From an uncultured Eubacteriales bacterium (GTDB lineage Bacteria > Bacillota > Clostridia > Oscillospirales > Oscillospiraceae): a DNA stretch of 64,000 nt. The translations under genes and the position numbers were made by a program. Positions 24,693 through 32,128 of this stretch are shown piece by piece. The notes below the pieces were generated by a model. The model was not told the origin of the DNA. It ran no database searches and saw only the letters and a list, made by a program, of their open reading frames with translations. The stretch covers positions 62,001 to 126,000 of the forward strand of contig UQZJ01000005.1 in NCBI GenBank assembly GCA_900545495.1, in the 5' to 3' direction. The first letter of the stretch is position 1; every line of letters begins with the position of its first letter.

Positions 24693-25558
24693 TTTCCGCA
24701 GTCCTCCGCCGTCTCCAGTGTAAAGCGTCCCAGCTTGCCACCTCGGAACTCATCCAGCAGGATGCGGGCCATGCGCTCGGTATCCACCTGCGCCCCCCGC
24801 ATGAGGAAGCCCCGCTTCCGCCCCGCCTTTTCCAGCAGGTCGTAGCCGCTGTCCCCCTCCTCCACGTCGATCTTGTACCGCTCCCGCAGCACATCGGCGT
24901 AGTGTAAGGCCAGATAGTCCATCAGATAGCAGGCCAGCTCCTCGATATCCAGCACGTCATCCTTGATCGCGCCTGTAAAGGCAAGACGCTTGCCAACCTC
25001 CGTATCGTCGAACTTGGGCCACAGGATGCCGGGGGTGTCCAGCAGCTCCAGCGTGGCGTCCACCGGCACCCACTGCTTGGAGCGGGTCACACCGGGACGA
25101 TCCTCGGCTCTGGCGGTCTTGCGCTTGGCCACCTTGTTGATAAATGTGGATTTCCCCACGTTGGGGATGCCCAGCACCATCACGCGGATGGTACGGCCCA
25201 CCTGCCCCTTTTCGGCGTAGGCCGCCAGCTTCTCCTTCAGCAGCTCCCGGACGGCGGCGGCAAATTTTTCCGTGCCCGCGCCGCCCTTGGCGTTGGCCTC
25301 CAACACCGCATAGCCCTGCGCCCGGAAGGCCGCCGCCCATTTCTTCGTCTCGGCGGGATCCGCCTGATCCACCCGGTTCAGCACGATCATCCGGGGCTTC
25401 CCCGCCGTCAGCTCGTCCACATCCGGGTTGCGGCTGGACTGGGGTATGCGGGCGTCCACGATCTCGCAGACCGCGTCCATGTGGCCGATCTCGGCGGCGA
25501 TCATCCGTTTCGTTTTTGTCATGTGGCCGGGAAACCAGCTCAGTCCTTCGATCTGCAC
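24689..25558 (-). CDS. rbgA: Ribosome biogenesis GTPase RbgA (YlqF)
   Basis: A 289-residue circularly permuted GTPase that acts in late 50S assembly. Motifs occur in permuted order: G4 IVLNRVDQAD near residue 60, then G1 VLGIPNVGKSTFINKVAKRK near 128, then G3 LDTPGILWPKF near 177. The N-terminal WFPGHMTKTKRMI is the family hallmark. The start is GTG at 25558 with GGAGGAGG 8 nt upstream. The longer in-frame reading up to 25696 would read through the promoter, so it is rejected. It heads the operon rbgA-rnhB-yraN-dipeptidase-phosphoesterase, adjacent to rplS, another 50S protein. Confidence 0.96.
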   Translation of the reverse strand: MQIEGLSWFPGHMTKTKRMIAAEIGHMDAVCEIVDARIPQSSRNPDVDELTAGKPRMIVLNRVDQADPAETKKWAAAFRAQGYAVLEANAKGGAGTEKFAAAVRELLKEKLAAYAEKGQVGRTIRVMVLGIPNVGKSTFINKVAKRKTARAEDRPGVTRSKQWVPVDATLELLDTPGILWPKFDDTEVGKRLAFTGAIKDDVLDIEELACYLMDYLALHYADVLRERYKIDVEEGDSGYDLLEKAGRKRGFLMRGAQVDTERMARILLDEFRGGKLGRFTLETAEDCGK

Positions 25559-25638
25559 GGCGCACACCTCCTCCGGTAAATTGTTGTATCTCTCCTGCAC
25601 CCAGCTCCGATTCTGCGGTGCATTCTGCGTTTCACAGC

Positions 25639-25667
25639 AGTATACCATACTTTTTCCCCTGTTGCAA
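25639..25667 (-). promoter_or_regulatory. Sigma-A promoter of rbgA operon
   Basis: On minus, TTGCAA (25667-25662) is 17 nt upstream of TATACT (25644-25639). The -10 box lies ~80 nt before the GTG start of rbgA. Confidence 0.75.
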
Positions 25668-25683
25668 ACGGGAAAAAGACGGC

Positions 25684-25714
25684 AAAAAGCGCCCACGGAT
25701 GTGGGCGCTTTTTC
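25684..25714. terminator. Terminator after rplS
   Basis: AAAAAGCGCCCAC and GTGGGCGCTTTTT form a perfect stem with a 4-nt loop, placed ~16 nt after the rplS stop on minus and just upstream of the rbgA promoter. Confidence 0.92.
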
Positions 25715-25729
25715 GATCTCGGTGATCGC

Positions 25730-26068
25730 TTACAGCTTCTCGCGGACCTTGGCTGCCTTACCAACGCGGTCACGCAGGTAGTACAGCTTGGCGCGGCGGA
25801 CATAACCGTGGCGCACAGTCTCGATCTTCTCGATGGAAGGAGAATGAACGGGGAACACCTTCTCCACGCCGACGCCGTAGGACAGGCGGCGGACGGTGAT
25901 GGTCTCCTCGATACCGCCGTGCTTCTTGGCGATGACAGTGCCCTCGAAGACCTGGATACGCTCGCGGGCGCCTTCCTTGACCTTCACGTGTACGCGGACG
26001 GTATCGCCCACCAGTACCTGAGGCACTTCCTTCAGCTGCTTCTCGTTCAGAGCCTTGATGAGATCCAT
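25730..26068 (-). CDS. rplS: 50S ribosomal protein L19
   Basis: A 112-residue ribosomal protein of standard length at the 30S/50S interface. GDTVRVHVKVKEGARERIQV, FEGTVIAKKHGG, GVGVEKVFPVHSPSIEKIE and RRAKLYYLRDRVGKAAKV are the universal L19 blocks. The ATG has TAGGAGGAAAAATCC upstream. It is monocistronic here, with its own promoter, a structured leader and a terminator. The usual trmD and rpsP partners are not upstream on this strand, so the operon has been split. Confidence 0.98.
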   Translation of the reverse strand: MDLIKALNEKQLKEVPQVLVGDTVRVHVKVKEGARERIQVFEGTVIAKKHGGIEETITVRRLSYGVGVEKVFPVHSPSIEKIETVRHGYVRRAKLYYLRDRVGKAAKVREKL

Positions 26069-26100
26069 GGATTTTTCCTCCTAATAATATAGGTGTTCAT

Positions 26101-26137
26101 GCCGCCATGTATGCGGCGCTCGTTTCCTCGGAGCACC
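26101..26137 (-). promoter_or_regulatory. Structured 5' leader of rplS (candidate L19 autoregulatory leader)
   Basis: In the ~100-nt leader, GGTGCTC pairs with GAGCGCC (26137-26131 with 26121-26115, 9-nt loop). The next hairpin is GCCGC/GCGGC (26117-26113 with 26105-26101). The two stems share 3 nt, so they cannot both form fully. Ribosomal leader RNAs upstream of rplS are known in Firmicutes; I could not confirm identity to the described L19 leader. Confidence 0.45.
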
Positions 26138-26170
26138 GGCGACAGAGGACCGCCCTTTTTACGCCATGAT

Positions 26171-26199
26171 AGGATATCATAGAAATTCCGGAAATGCAA
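26171..26199 (-). promoter_or_regulatory. Sigma-A promoter of rplS
   Basis: TTGCAT (26199-26194) is followed after 17 nt by TATCCT (26176-26171) on the minus strand, about 100 nt before the rplS start. Confidence 0.65.
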
Positions 26200-26267
26200 G
26201 AGCTTTCTTTACATTTTTTCCGCATTTTTGCTGGTTCCCGCTCCCTATTGCGGTGAGCAGCGGGTTT

Positions 26268-26930
26268 TTACCGGAAATCCCGTCCCTCGGCGTCCAGCAC
26301 AGCGCGGCGGCGCACCCGCAGGAAGTCCGGCGTCAGGTCGGGCAGGTACCGCGCCACCGCCTTTTCCAGCAGCTGCGGATTCAAGCCGGGATTCTGGGCC
26401 AGCACCGTCACCGTGCCGGTAACGGCCCCCTCCGTCTCTGTAAAGGAAAAGTCCTTTATCATCGGTGCGATATCTACGTCCGCCAGCTCCTTGCGCTTGG
26501 TGCGCTTCTGGATGATCAGCTCCTGACGCCCCAGCAGCTCCGTCAGACGGGCGGCGGCGTTTTCCGGCACACCGTTGTCATATTCCAGCGTCACATCCGC
26601 CCGGAGGTACGTCAGCTCCCGGACAGGCCGGACGGCGGGGTAGCAGTCCAGCACCCGCAGGCCGCTGGGCATACCGGTATTCAGCTTCTCCGCGATGCCG
26701 CGGCCGTCGGTATCCTGCGTCACCTCGAAATCCAGCAGCTCGCAGTCGCTGGACTGTCCCACCGGCAGAGGCAGGACGATGGAGATGATGGGATGGGGAT
26801 GGTATCCCTGCGAGTGCTTGATGTCCAGCTCCGTCCGGGGGAAGGCGCGCTGGAACGTGCGCAGCAGGTCGAGATGGGAGATATAGGAGGCCTGCGCCTC
26901 CTTGATAAACAACAGCCGCAGCTTAGACAT
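26268..26930 (-). CDS. TIGR03936 / DUF2344 radical-SAM-linked protein
   Basis: A 220-residue protein that begins KLRLLFIKEAQASYISHLDL and continues with a GYHPHPIISIVLPLPVG block near residue 42. This is the signature of the DUF2344 family, which is found next to or fused to TIGR03960-type radical SAM proteins. Its start overlaps the end of that radical SAM gene by 8 nt. It has been linked by context to tRNA or ribosome modification, but no activity is established. The length is normal. The 200 nt after it to rplS contain the rplS promoter and leader only. Confidence 0.9.
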   Translation of the reverse strand: MSKLRLLFIKEAQASYISHLDLLRTFQRAFPRTELDIKHSQGYHPHPIISIVLPLPVGQSSDCELLDFEVTQDTDGRGIAEKLNTGMPSGLRVLDCYPAVRPVRELTYLRADVTLEYDNGVPENAAARLTELLGRQELIIQKRTKRKELADVDIAPMIKDFSFTETEGAVTGTVTVLAQNPGLNPQLLEKAVARYLPDLTPDFLRVRRRAVLDAEGRDFR

Positions 26931-28761
26931 CGCATTTCCCTCCTACCAGCAGATTGGCGCCGCAGCCGTTGCAGTGGGTGCGGCAGTCCGGCGTGGTCAC
27001 GGACTCATACGCCCGATGGCGCTCCCGTAGCAGGTACTGCTCCGTGACGCCGGAGGAGATCATGCTCCACGGCATCAGCTCGTCCTCCGCGCGGGTGCGG
27101 TTGGCATAGAAATGGGGGTCGAGGCCGCACTCGTCAAAGGCCTCCAGCCAACGGTTCAGGGAGAAATACTCCTCCCAGGCGTCAAGCTTTGCGCCTTTAC
27201 GCCACGCTGCTTCCAACACCTTTCCCATGCGGCGGTCGCCGCGCGCCAGCACTGCCTCCAGAAAGCTGGTGTCGGAGTCGTGCCAGTTGTAGGTGACAGT
27301 CTTCGTCTTGATGGCCTCCCGCAGCAGCGCCACACGGCGCTCGTACTCCTCCTTGGAGATCTGGGGCTCCCACTGGAAGGCGGTGTGGGGCTTGGGGACG
27401 AACCAGCTGGTGGACACGGTGATGCGGACGCCACGCTGCTTGTTCTGGGCGCTCTCCCGCCATGCGTGCATGACCCGGGCGGCCACGTCGGCAATGCCCA
27501 GCACATCCTCGTCCGTCTCCGTAGGCAGACCCAGCATAAAGTACAGCTTCACGGCGCTGTACCCGCCGGCAAAGGCGGTGCGGCAGCTTTGCAGCAGGTC
27601 GTCCAGCGTCACGTTCTTATTGATCACGTCCCTCAGCCGCTGGGTGCCGGCCTCCGGCGCGAAGGTCAGGCCGGTCTTGCGGCCCTTGGCCAGACGCTGC
27701 ATCAGCTCCATGGAGAAGTTGTCCGCCCGCAGGGACGGCAGGGACAGGCTGACATGGCGCTGGTCGCAGAACGGCTCCAGCTCATCGCAAAGGCCGGTCA
27801 GCGGCGGGTAATCGCTGGTGGACAGGCTGGACAGCGTCACCTCCTGATAGCCGGTGTCGTCGCAGGAGCGGACGCAGTAATCGGCGCACAGATCGCGGCT
27901 GCGGTTGCGCACCGGGCGGTAGACGTAGCCCGCCTGACAGAACCGGCAGCCCCGGATACAGCCGCGAAACAGCTCCAGCGTCACCCGATCCTGCACGATC
28001 TCCGTGCTGGGGACGATGGTCTTGACCGGGAAATAGGACTTGTCCATATCGTGAACGATGCGCTTGGTCACCTTGGCAGGCGCGCCGTCCAGCGGCGTAA
28101 TGGCCGCCACGGTGCCGTCATCGTGGTACGTCACGTCGTACAGGCTGGGAACGTAGACGCCGTCCAGCTGGGCGGCGGCGCGAAGCAGCTGCTGCTTGCT
28201 CCACCCCTCCCGCCGAGCGGTGCGGTACAGCTCCACCAGCTCCACGGTCAGATCCTCGCCCTCGCCCAGACTGACAAGGTCGATAAAATCCGCCATAGGC
28301 TCGGCGTTGTACATGGCGGTGCCGCCGGCGATGACCAGCGGCGAAAGGCCGGTGCGCTCCGAGGCGTGAAGGGGGATGCGCGCCAGATCCAGCATATTCA
28401 GGATGGCGGGAAACGCCATCTCGTAACCTACGGAAAAGGCCACGATGTCGAAGTCGGTGATGGGGTCGCCGGATTCCAGCGCGAAAAGGGGCATATCCGC
28501 CTTGCGCATTTCCTCCTCCATGTCGCCCCACGGGGCAAACACACGCTCACACCAGACGCCGTCCATCCCGTTCATAACGCCGTACAGGATGCGCATACCC
28601 AGATTGGACATACCGATCTCGTAGGTGTCCGGGAAGCAGAAAGCGATGCGGGTATCCACCTGTGCCTTGTCCTTCAGCACGGCGTTATATTCGCCGCCCA
28701 CATAGCGTGCGGGCTTCTGCACGCGGGGCAGGATACGTTCTAATCGTTTATCCACAGTCAT
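26923..28761 (-). CDS. TIGR03960-family B12-binding-like radical SAM protein
   Basis: A 612-residue protein with an N-terminal cobalamin-binding-like region (CFPDTYEIGMSNLGMRILYG near residue 45) and a radical SAM core whose cluster motif is RGCIRGCRFCQAG near residue 275 (C-x3-C-x2-C). TPEAGTQRLRDVINKN-like sequence (FAPEAGTQRLRDVINKN) near 365 and LYFMLGLPTETDEDVLG near 410 are typical. The C-terminal segment ends with clustered cysteines (CRTHCNGCGANL), a possible metal site. It is translationally coupled to the DUF2344 gene, the same partner as in many Firmicutes. The substrate is not known. Confidence 0.92.
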   Translation of the reverse strand: MTVDKRLERILPRVQKPARYVGGEYNAVLKDKAQVDTRIAFCFPDTYEIGMSNLGMRILYGVMNGMDGVWCERVFAPWGDMEEEMRKADMPLFALESGDPITDFDIVAFSVGYEMAFPAILNMLDLARIPLHASERTGLSPLVIAGGTAMYNAEPMADFIDLVSLGEGEDLTVELVELYRTARREGWSKQQLLRAAAQLDGVYVPSLYDVTYHDDGTVAAITPLDGAPAKVTKRIVHDMDKSYFPVKTIVPSTEIVQDRVTLELFRGCIRGCRFCQAGYVYRPVRNRSRDLCADYCVRSCDDTGYQEVTLSSLSTSDYPPLTGLCDELEPFCDQRHVSLSLPSLRADNFSMELMQRLAKGRKTGLTFAPEAGTQRLRDVINKNVTLDDLLQSCRTAFAGGYSAVKLYFMLGLPTETDEDVLGIADVAARVMHAWRESAQNKQRGVRITVSTSWFVPKPHTAFQWEPQISKEEYERRVALLREAIKTKTVTYNWHDSDTSFLEAVLARGDRRMGKVLEAAWRKGAKLDAWEEYFSLNRWLEAFDECGLDPHFYANRTRAEDELMPWSMISSGVTEQYLLRERHRAYESVTTPDCRTHCNGCGANLLVGGKCDV

Positions 28762-28791
28762 TCTCCTTGCGGTGTATTTCAGTAACAGTTT

Positions 28792-28820
28792 ATTTTACCT
28801 GCTTTTCTGCGTTTTGGCAA
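28792..28820 (-). promoter_or_regulatory. Sigma-A promoter of the radical SAM pair
   Basis: TTGCCA (28820-28815) and TAAAAT (28797-28792) are separated by 17 nt on minus. The -10 box overlaps the stop codon of the M50 gene, so the pair may have its own transcript. Confidence 0.6.
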
Positions 28821-29424
28821 GGCGGCCGGGCAAAAAAAGTTCCGCAGGCAGACTGCGGTACACCAGCCACAGGGCGCCCAGCAGCAAAAATACGCCGTTA
28901 CCGGTGGTCAGCACCAGCCAGAGGCACAGCAGAAACAGTGCCGAGGACACCGCCAGCCCTACGGCGGCGGCAACACGGTCGGCGGTGTACGGCTCCGTCA
29001 GGTAGGCCGCCGCCAGCCAGAGGATGCGCCCGCCGTCCATGGGCCGGACGGGCAGCAGATTCAGAATGCCCAGCGCCATCTGCGCCCCGGCGAACAGAGT
29101 CAGCTCGTCCCGCCCGGTCAGGCTCAGCACCACCCACAGGAGCAGGTTCATCAGCGGCCCCGCGGCGGCGCTGAGCAGCTCCGCACCGTAGGATAGCCGG
29201 TGCAGCTCCGGCACGCAGAGGGTCGCACCCAGCCCCGTGACGGTGAAGCGGGCGGTGCGGACGCCGAAAAGCCGCAGCACGGCGTAGTGCGCCAGTTCGT
29301 GGAGCAGCGCCGCCAGCAGCAGCGCCGCCAACAGCACGGGCGTGTCCGTAAGCAGCAGAAAAGCCGCCGGTGTCAGCAGTGCGGAGGGCATGACCCGGAC
29401 GGAAACATCAGCGGAACGCCACAT
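28795..29424 (-). CDS. M50 family (SpoIVFB-like) intramembrane metalloprotease
   Basis: A ~209-residue hydrophobic protein. The zinc motif HELAH lies in a predicted membrane segment (LLLAALLHELAHYAVLRLFG) near residue 42. The second catalytic motif NLLPVRPMDGGRIL near 122 carries the conserved Asp. Both motifs and the length fit the SpoIVFB subgroup, which cleaves pro-sigma-K in sporulating bacteria, but the assignment to that exact role is inference. The start is uncertain: ATG 29424 overlaps the upstream M23 gene by 17 nt and keeps the usual N-terminal strand, but no strong ribosome binding site is visible; ATG 29391 is the alternative. It forms a pair with an M23 (SpoIVFA-like) gene. Confidence 0.88.
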   Translation of the reverse strand: MWRSADVSVRVMPSALLTPAAFLLLTDTPVLLAALLLAALLHELAHYAVLRLFGVRTARFTVTGLGATLCVPELHRLSYGAELLSAAAGPLMNLLLWVVLSLTGRDELTLFAGAQMALGILNLLPVRPMDGGRILWLAAAYLTEPYTADRVAAAVGLAVSSALFLLCLWLVLTTGNGVFLLLGALWLVYRSLPAELFLPGRLAKTQKSR

Positions 29425-30256
29425 AATATATAGGGTTAAGGTAGGTGCTGCCGTGGTGCAGCTCGAAATGGAGGTGATTGCCCGTGGCACGGCCGGTCTC
29501 CCCCACCTCCGCGATGGGGTCGCCGCGGGACACCTGCTGCCCGGAGGAGGCGGTGATGCGGGTACAGTGGGCGTACAGCGTGGCGTACCCGTTGGGGTGG
29601 GACACGGTGACGTAGCGCCCCAGCTCGCTGCTCTCCCCCACCGCCGTCACCGTCCCGTCGGCAAAGCTGGACACCACCGCGCCCTCCTCCGCGGCGATGT
29701 CCAGCCCGTAATGGAAGCGGCGTCCCCCTTCCAGCGGATCGGTACGCAGTCCGAAACCGGAGGAGAGCTGTCCCGTCACCGGCGAGGCGTAGGCGAAGCC
29801 CAGCACCCGCTGGAGAAGCTCGGTGTTGGCGGGCTGGGCGTCGGGTGTGTATACTGCCGCCGTAGGAGTAGGGGTCTCTGCGGGAACGGAGGGGCCGAAT
29901 ACGGCGGTATAGGCATCGTTCAGTGCCCCGCCGATGGCGCCCTCCGATGAAAAGGCGCGTCCTGCCGCCGAGAACACCTCCACAAAATCGGTGTCCGTCC
30001 CCAGCAGCGCCAGCAAACGGGCGCGGTACTCTGCCAGCACATCGGGCATCAGGAGCTTAACGGCGATGGCCACCACCAACACCGCGCCGCTGCACAGGAG
30101 CTGGAGCATCCGGCGTCTGTCCCGTGCGGACGGCGGCTTCGCATTTGCCGCCCTCGGCGCGGCGGCGCGGCGCGGCGCGGCAGGGGCTCTGCGCCGGGCG
30201 GCGGCACGGACACGGGCATGGTAGGCATTGCGGCGGACGGATGAGCGCTGCGGCAT
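29408..30256 (-). CDS. M23 peptidase-domain membrane protein (SpoIVFA/SpoIIQ-like)
   Basis: A 282-residue protein. It has a very basic, Arg/Ala-rich cytoplasmic N-terminus (residues ~1-55), one transmembrane helix (CSGAVLVVAIAVKLLMPDVL) and an extracytoplasmic part ending in an M23/LytM domain. The domain shows SSGFGLRTDPLEGGRRFHYG, GLDIAAEEGAVV, TLYAHCTRI and GNHLHFELHHG, so HxxxD and HxH zinc ligands are mostly retained. ATG 30256 has AGGAGGTGCATCCT; a longer in-frame reading runs antisense through tRNA-Pro and is rejected. With the downstream M50 gene it resembles the SpoIVFA-SpoIVFB pair, where the LytM-like partner holds the protease in check. The wall-hydrolase alternative cannot be excluded. 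Confidence 0.88.
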   Translation of the reverse strand: MPQRSSVRRNAYHARVRAAARRRAPAAPRRAAAPRAANAKPPSARDRRRMLQLLCSGAVLVVAIAVKLLMPDVLAEYRARLLALLGTDTDFVEVFSAAGRAFSSEGAIGGALNDAYTAVFGPSVPAETPTPTAAVYTPDAQPANTELLQRVLGFAYASPVTGQLSSGFGLRTDPLEGGRRFHYGLDIAAEEGAVVSSFADGTVTAVGESSELGRYVTVSHPNGYATLYAHCTRITASSGQQVSRGDPIAEVGETGRATGNHLHFELHHGSTYLNPIYYVAFR

Positions 30257-30391
30257 AGGATGCACCTCCTTTTTGCCACAGTCTATGCGCGCCTGTCCGG
30301 AGATAGACGCCAAACCGGGGCGTTCACGGGGATATCCGGTATGCCGGAAACGTTGAAAGTCCGTAAAGTGGCGGGACGTGGTAAATTTTCC

Positions 30392-30420
30392 TTGACAGCG
30401 CGGGCAAGAGCGCCTATAAT
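30392..30420 (+). promoter_or_regulatory. Consensus sigma-A promoter of tRNA-Pro
   Basis: TTGACA (30392-30397) and TATAAT (30415-30420) are separated by exactly 17 nt, a perfect match to the consensus, 12 nt upstream of the tRNA 5' end. Confidence 0.9.
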
Positions 30421-30431
30421 GGAACGGCTGA

Positions 30432-30507
30432 CGGGGTGTAGCGCAGCTGGTAGCGCGCTTGGTTCGGGACCAAGAGGCCGGGGGTTCAAGTCCCCCCACT
30501 CCGACCA
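30432..30507 (+). tRNA. tRNA-Pro (anticodon CGG)
   Basis: A 76-nt cloverleaf including an encoded CCA end. The acceptor stem CGGGGTG pairs with CACTCCG (one G-U), the D arm contains AGCGCAGCTGGTAGCGC, and the anticodon stem CTTGG/CCAAG has loop TTCGGGA, giving anticodon CGG. The T arm is GGGGGTTCAAGTCCCCC. It reads CCG proline codons, which are frequent in this GC-rich genome. It has its own promoter and terminator, antisense to nothing essential. Confidence 0.97.
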
Positions 30508-30508
30508 T

Positions 30509-30561
30509 GCAGAGTGTCCTTATAGGATCTGAGTATCCTGTAATGGACACTCTGCTTTTTT
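30509..30561 (+). terminator. Terminator of tRNA-Pro
   Basis: GCAGAGTGTCC and GGACACTCTGC pair around an inner small hairpin (AGGAT/ATCCT) and are followed by a T6 run. Confidence 0.88.
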
Positions 30562-30581
30562 ATTCCCCGGAAAATTTTCCC

Positions 30582-30610
30582 TTGGCAAACGGCGAAAACA
30601 GGTCTATAAT
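30582..30610 (+). promoter_or_regulatory. Sigma-A promoter of the B3/4 gene
   Basis: TTGGCA (30582-30587) and TATAAT (30605-30610) are 17 nt apart, about 52 nt before the ATG at 30663. Confidence 0.75.
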
Positions 30611-30662
30611 GCACCCAACACGCAAGCATTGCGGGAAGTATCCACAGCAAGGAGGCCACACC

Positions 30663-31376
30663 ATGTACTATCAGGTATCCCAGGAATTCTTTGACAAGCT
30701 GCCCAACGCCTGCTTCGGCGCGGTGGCCGTGCGGGGGCTGGACAACACCCACGATATCCCCGAGCTGGAGCAGATGCTGGCGGAAAACGTTGCCGCCTGC
30801 GAGACGTATTTCGCCGGGAAAAAGCCCAAGGAGACGGAGGATATCCTCCCCTACCGCGCCGCCTTTACAGCGCTGGGCATCAACCCCAACAAGTTTCTCT
30901 GCTCCATCGAGGCGCTGCTGACCCGTATCGCTAAGGGCAAGGGCTTCCCCCACATCAACGCCGCCGTGGATCTGGGCAACGCCGTGTCCATCAAGCACCG
31001 TCTGCCCATGGGCGCCCATGATCTGGGCACCATCGACGAAGGGCTGGACGTGCGGCTGGCGCGGGAGGGCGACACCTTTATCCCCTTCGGCAGCACCGAG
31101 ACGGAGACACCGGACGCAGGCGAGGCGGTGTATGCCTCCGGCAGCGAGATCCGCACCCGCCGCTGGACGTGGCGGCAGTCGGAGCGGGGCAAGATCACCG
31201 AGGAAACGACGGCTATCCTGTTCCCCATCGACGGCTTCTCCGACGTGAACGCCGATGAGGTGCGCGCCGCCGCCGATGAACTGGTGACGCTGCTGCGCCG
31301 GTACTTCGGAGACGGCATCGAGATCGAGACGGGCGTCGTCACCAAGGACGCGCCGCGCTTTGAGTTTTTCAGGTAG
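30663..31376 (+). CDS. Free-standing B3/B4 tRNA-binding domain protein
   Basis: A 237-residue protein made almost entirely of a B3/4 domain, the editing-type domain of the phenylalanyl-tRNA synthetase beta subunit (PF03483 as I know it). FPHINAAVDLGNAVSIKHRLPMG near residue 98 and a FPIDGFSDVNADEV region near 185 are typical of the stand-alone family, which is common in Firmicutes. Stand-alone members are thought to bind or proofread aminoacyl-tRNA in trans, but most are untested. ATG 30663 has AAGGAGG upstream; the earlier in-frame ATGs run through the tRNA and promoter and are rejected. It has its own promoter and terminator. Confidence 0.9.
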   Translation: MYYQVSQEFFDKLPNACFGAVAVRGLDNTHDIPELEQMLAENVAACETYFAGKKPKETEDILPYRAAFTALGINPNKFLCSIEALLTRIAKGKGFPHINAAVDLGNAVSIKHRLPMGAHDLGTIDEGLDVRLAREGDTFIPFGSTETETPDAGEAVYASGSEIRTRRWTWRQSERGKITEETTAILFPIDGFSDVNADEVRAAADELVTLLRRYFGDGIEIETGVVTKDAPRFEFFR

Positions 31377-31383
31377 CTTCCGT

Positions 31384-31421
31384 AAAAAAGGGGCTGCATC
31401 CGTGGATGCGGCTCCTTTTTT
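31384..31421 (+). terminator. Terminator after the B3/4 gene
   Basis: AAGGGGCTGCATCC and GGATGCGGCTCCTT pair with two mismatched positions around a GT loop and lead into T6. Confidence 0.88.
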
Positions 31422-31436
31422 ATCCCCCATCCGGGG

Positions 31437-31465
31437 TTGCGCCGTCACCGGACTTCCTGTACGAT
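31437..31465 (+). promoter_or_regulatory. Probable promoter of the methyltransferase gene
   Basis: TTGCGC (31437-31442) and TACGAT (31460-31465) are 17 nt apart. Both boxes deviate from consensus, so expression may be modest. Confidence 0.5.
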
Positions 31466-31492
31466 AGGAAAAATGATACAGGGGGTGCGGAG

Positions 31493-32080
31493 ATGATCGA
31501 CAAGCGGGATGTGATCGCGTTTTTCGACAAGTGTGCAGCGGCGTGGGACGCGGAGATGATCCGCCACGAGCCGGTGATCCAGGCCATACTGGACAACGCG
31601 GGCGTGGGTGACGGCACACAGGTACTGGACGTAGCCTGCGGCACTGGCGTGCTGTTCCCCGACTATCTGGCGCGGGGCGCATCGGTCACGGGCATCGACA
31701 TCTCCCCGGAGATGGCGCGCATCGCGGCGGCAAAATTCATCGGTGAGCCGCGGGTGCAGGTGCTCTGCGGCGACGTAGAGGAGACGGTGTTTCCTGAGAC
31801 ATTCGACGTGGTCATGGTGTACAATGCCTTCCCCCATTTCCCCGATCCGGCGCGGCTCATGGCCCGTCTGGCATCGCTGGTGCGGCCCGGCGGACGGCTG
31901 TCCGTGGCCCACGGCATGAGCCGGGCCGCCATCGACAGTCACCACAGTGGTGCGGCCCATCCGGTGTCCAACGGGCTGATGCACGAGGATGCGCTGCGGG
32001 CGCTGCTGACGCCGTACTGCGATGTGGATATTTGTATATCCGATGAACGGATGTATCAGGTGGCGGGAACAAAACGATAG
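31493..32080 (+). CDS. Class I SAM-dependent methyltransferase
   Basis: A 195-residue Rossmann-fold methyltransferase. Motif I is VLDVACGTGVLFPDYLARGA near residue 44, followed by GIDISPEMARIAAAKF (motif II), LCGDVEETVFPETFDVVMV (motifs III/IV), and LVRPGGRLSVAHG (motif VI) near 125. The length and composition fit the small UbiE/Coq5-like group that methylates small molecules, but the acceptor is unknown. ATG 31493 has GGGGGTGCGGAG upstream, a weak site. An upstream in-frame start at 31406 falls in the previous terminator and is rejected. Monocistronic. Confidence 0.9.
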   Translation: MIDKRDVIAFFDKCAAAWDAEMIRHEPVIQAILDNAGVGDGTQVLDVACGTGVLFPDYLARGASVTGIDISPEMARIAAAKFIGEPRVQVLCGDVEETVFPETFDVVMVYNAFPHFPDPARLMARLASLVRPGGRLSVAHGMSRAAIDSHHSGAAHPVSNGLMHEDALRALLTPYCDVDICISDERMYQVAGTKR

Positions 32081-32087
32081 ACGAAAG

Positions 32088-32127
32088 AGACGGTGCATTT
32101 CCTCGGAAATGCACCGTCTCCTTTTTG
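32088..32127. terminator. Terminator between methyltransferase gene and icd
   Basis: GAGACGGTGCATTTCC pairs perfectly with GGAAATGCACCGTCTC around a 2-nt gap and is followed by CT5 on plus. It lies 2 nt from the icd stop, so it probably serves both strands. Confidence 0.88.
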
Positions 32128-32128
32128 T

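Noticed and set aside
30257..30550. Extension of the M23 peptidase gene through the tRNA region
   Set aside because: It would be antisense to tRNA-Pro; ATG 30256 has a strong ribosome binding site.
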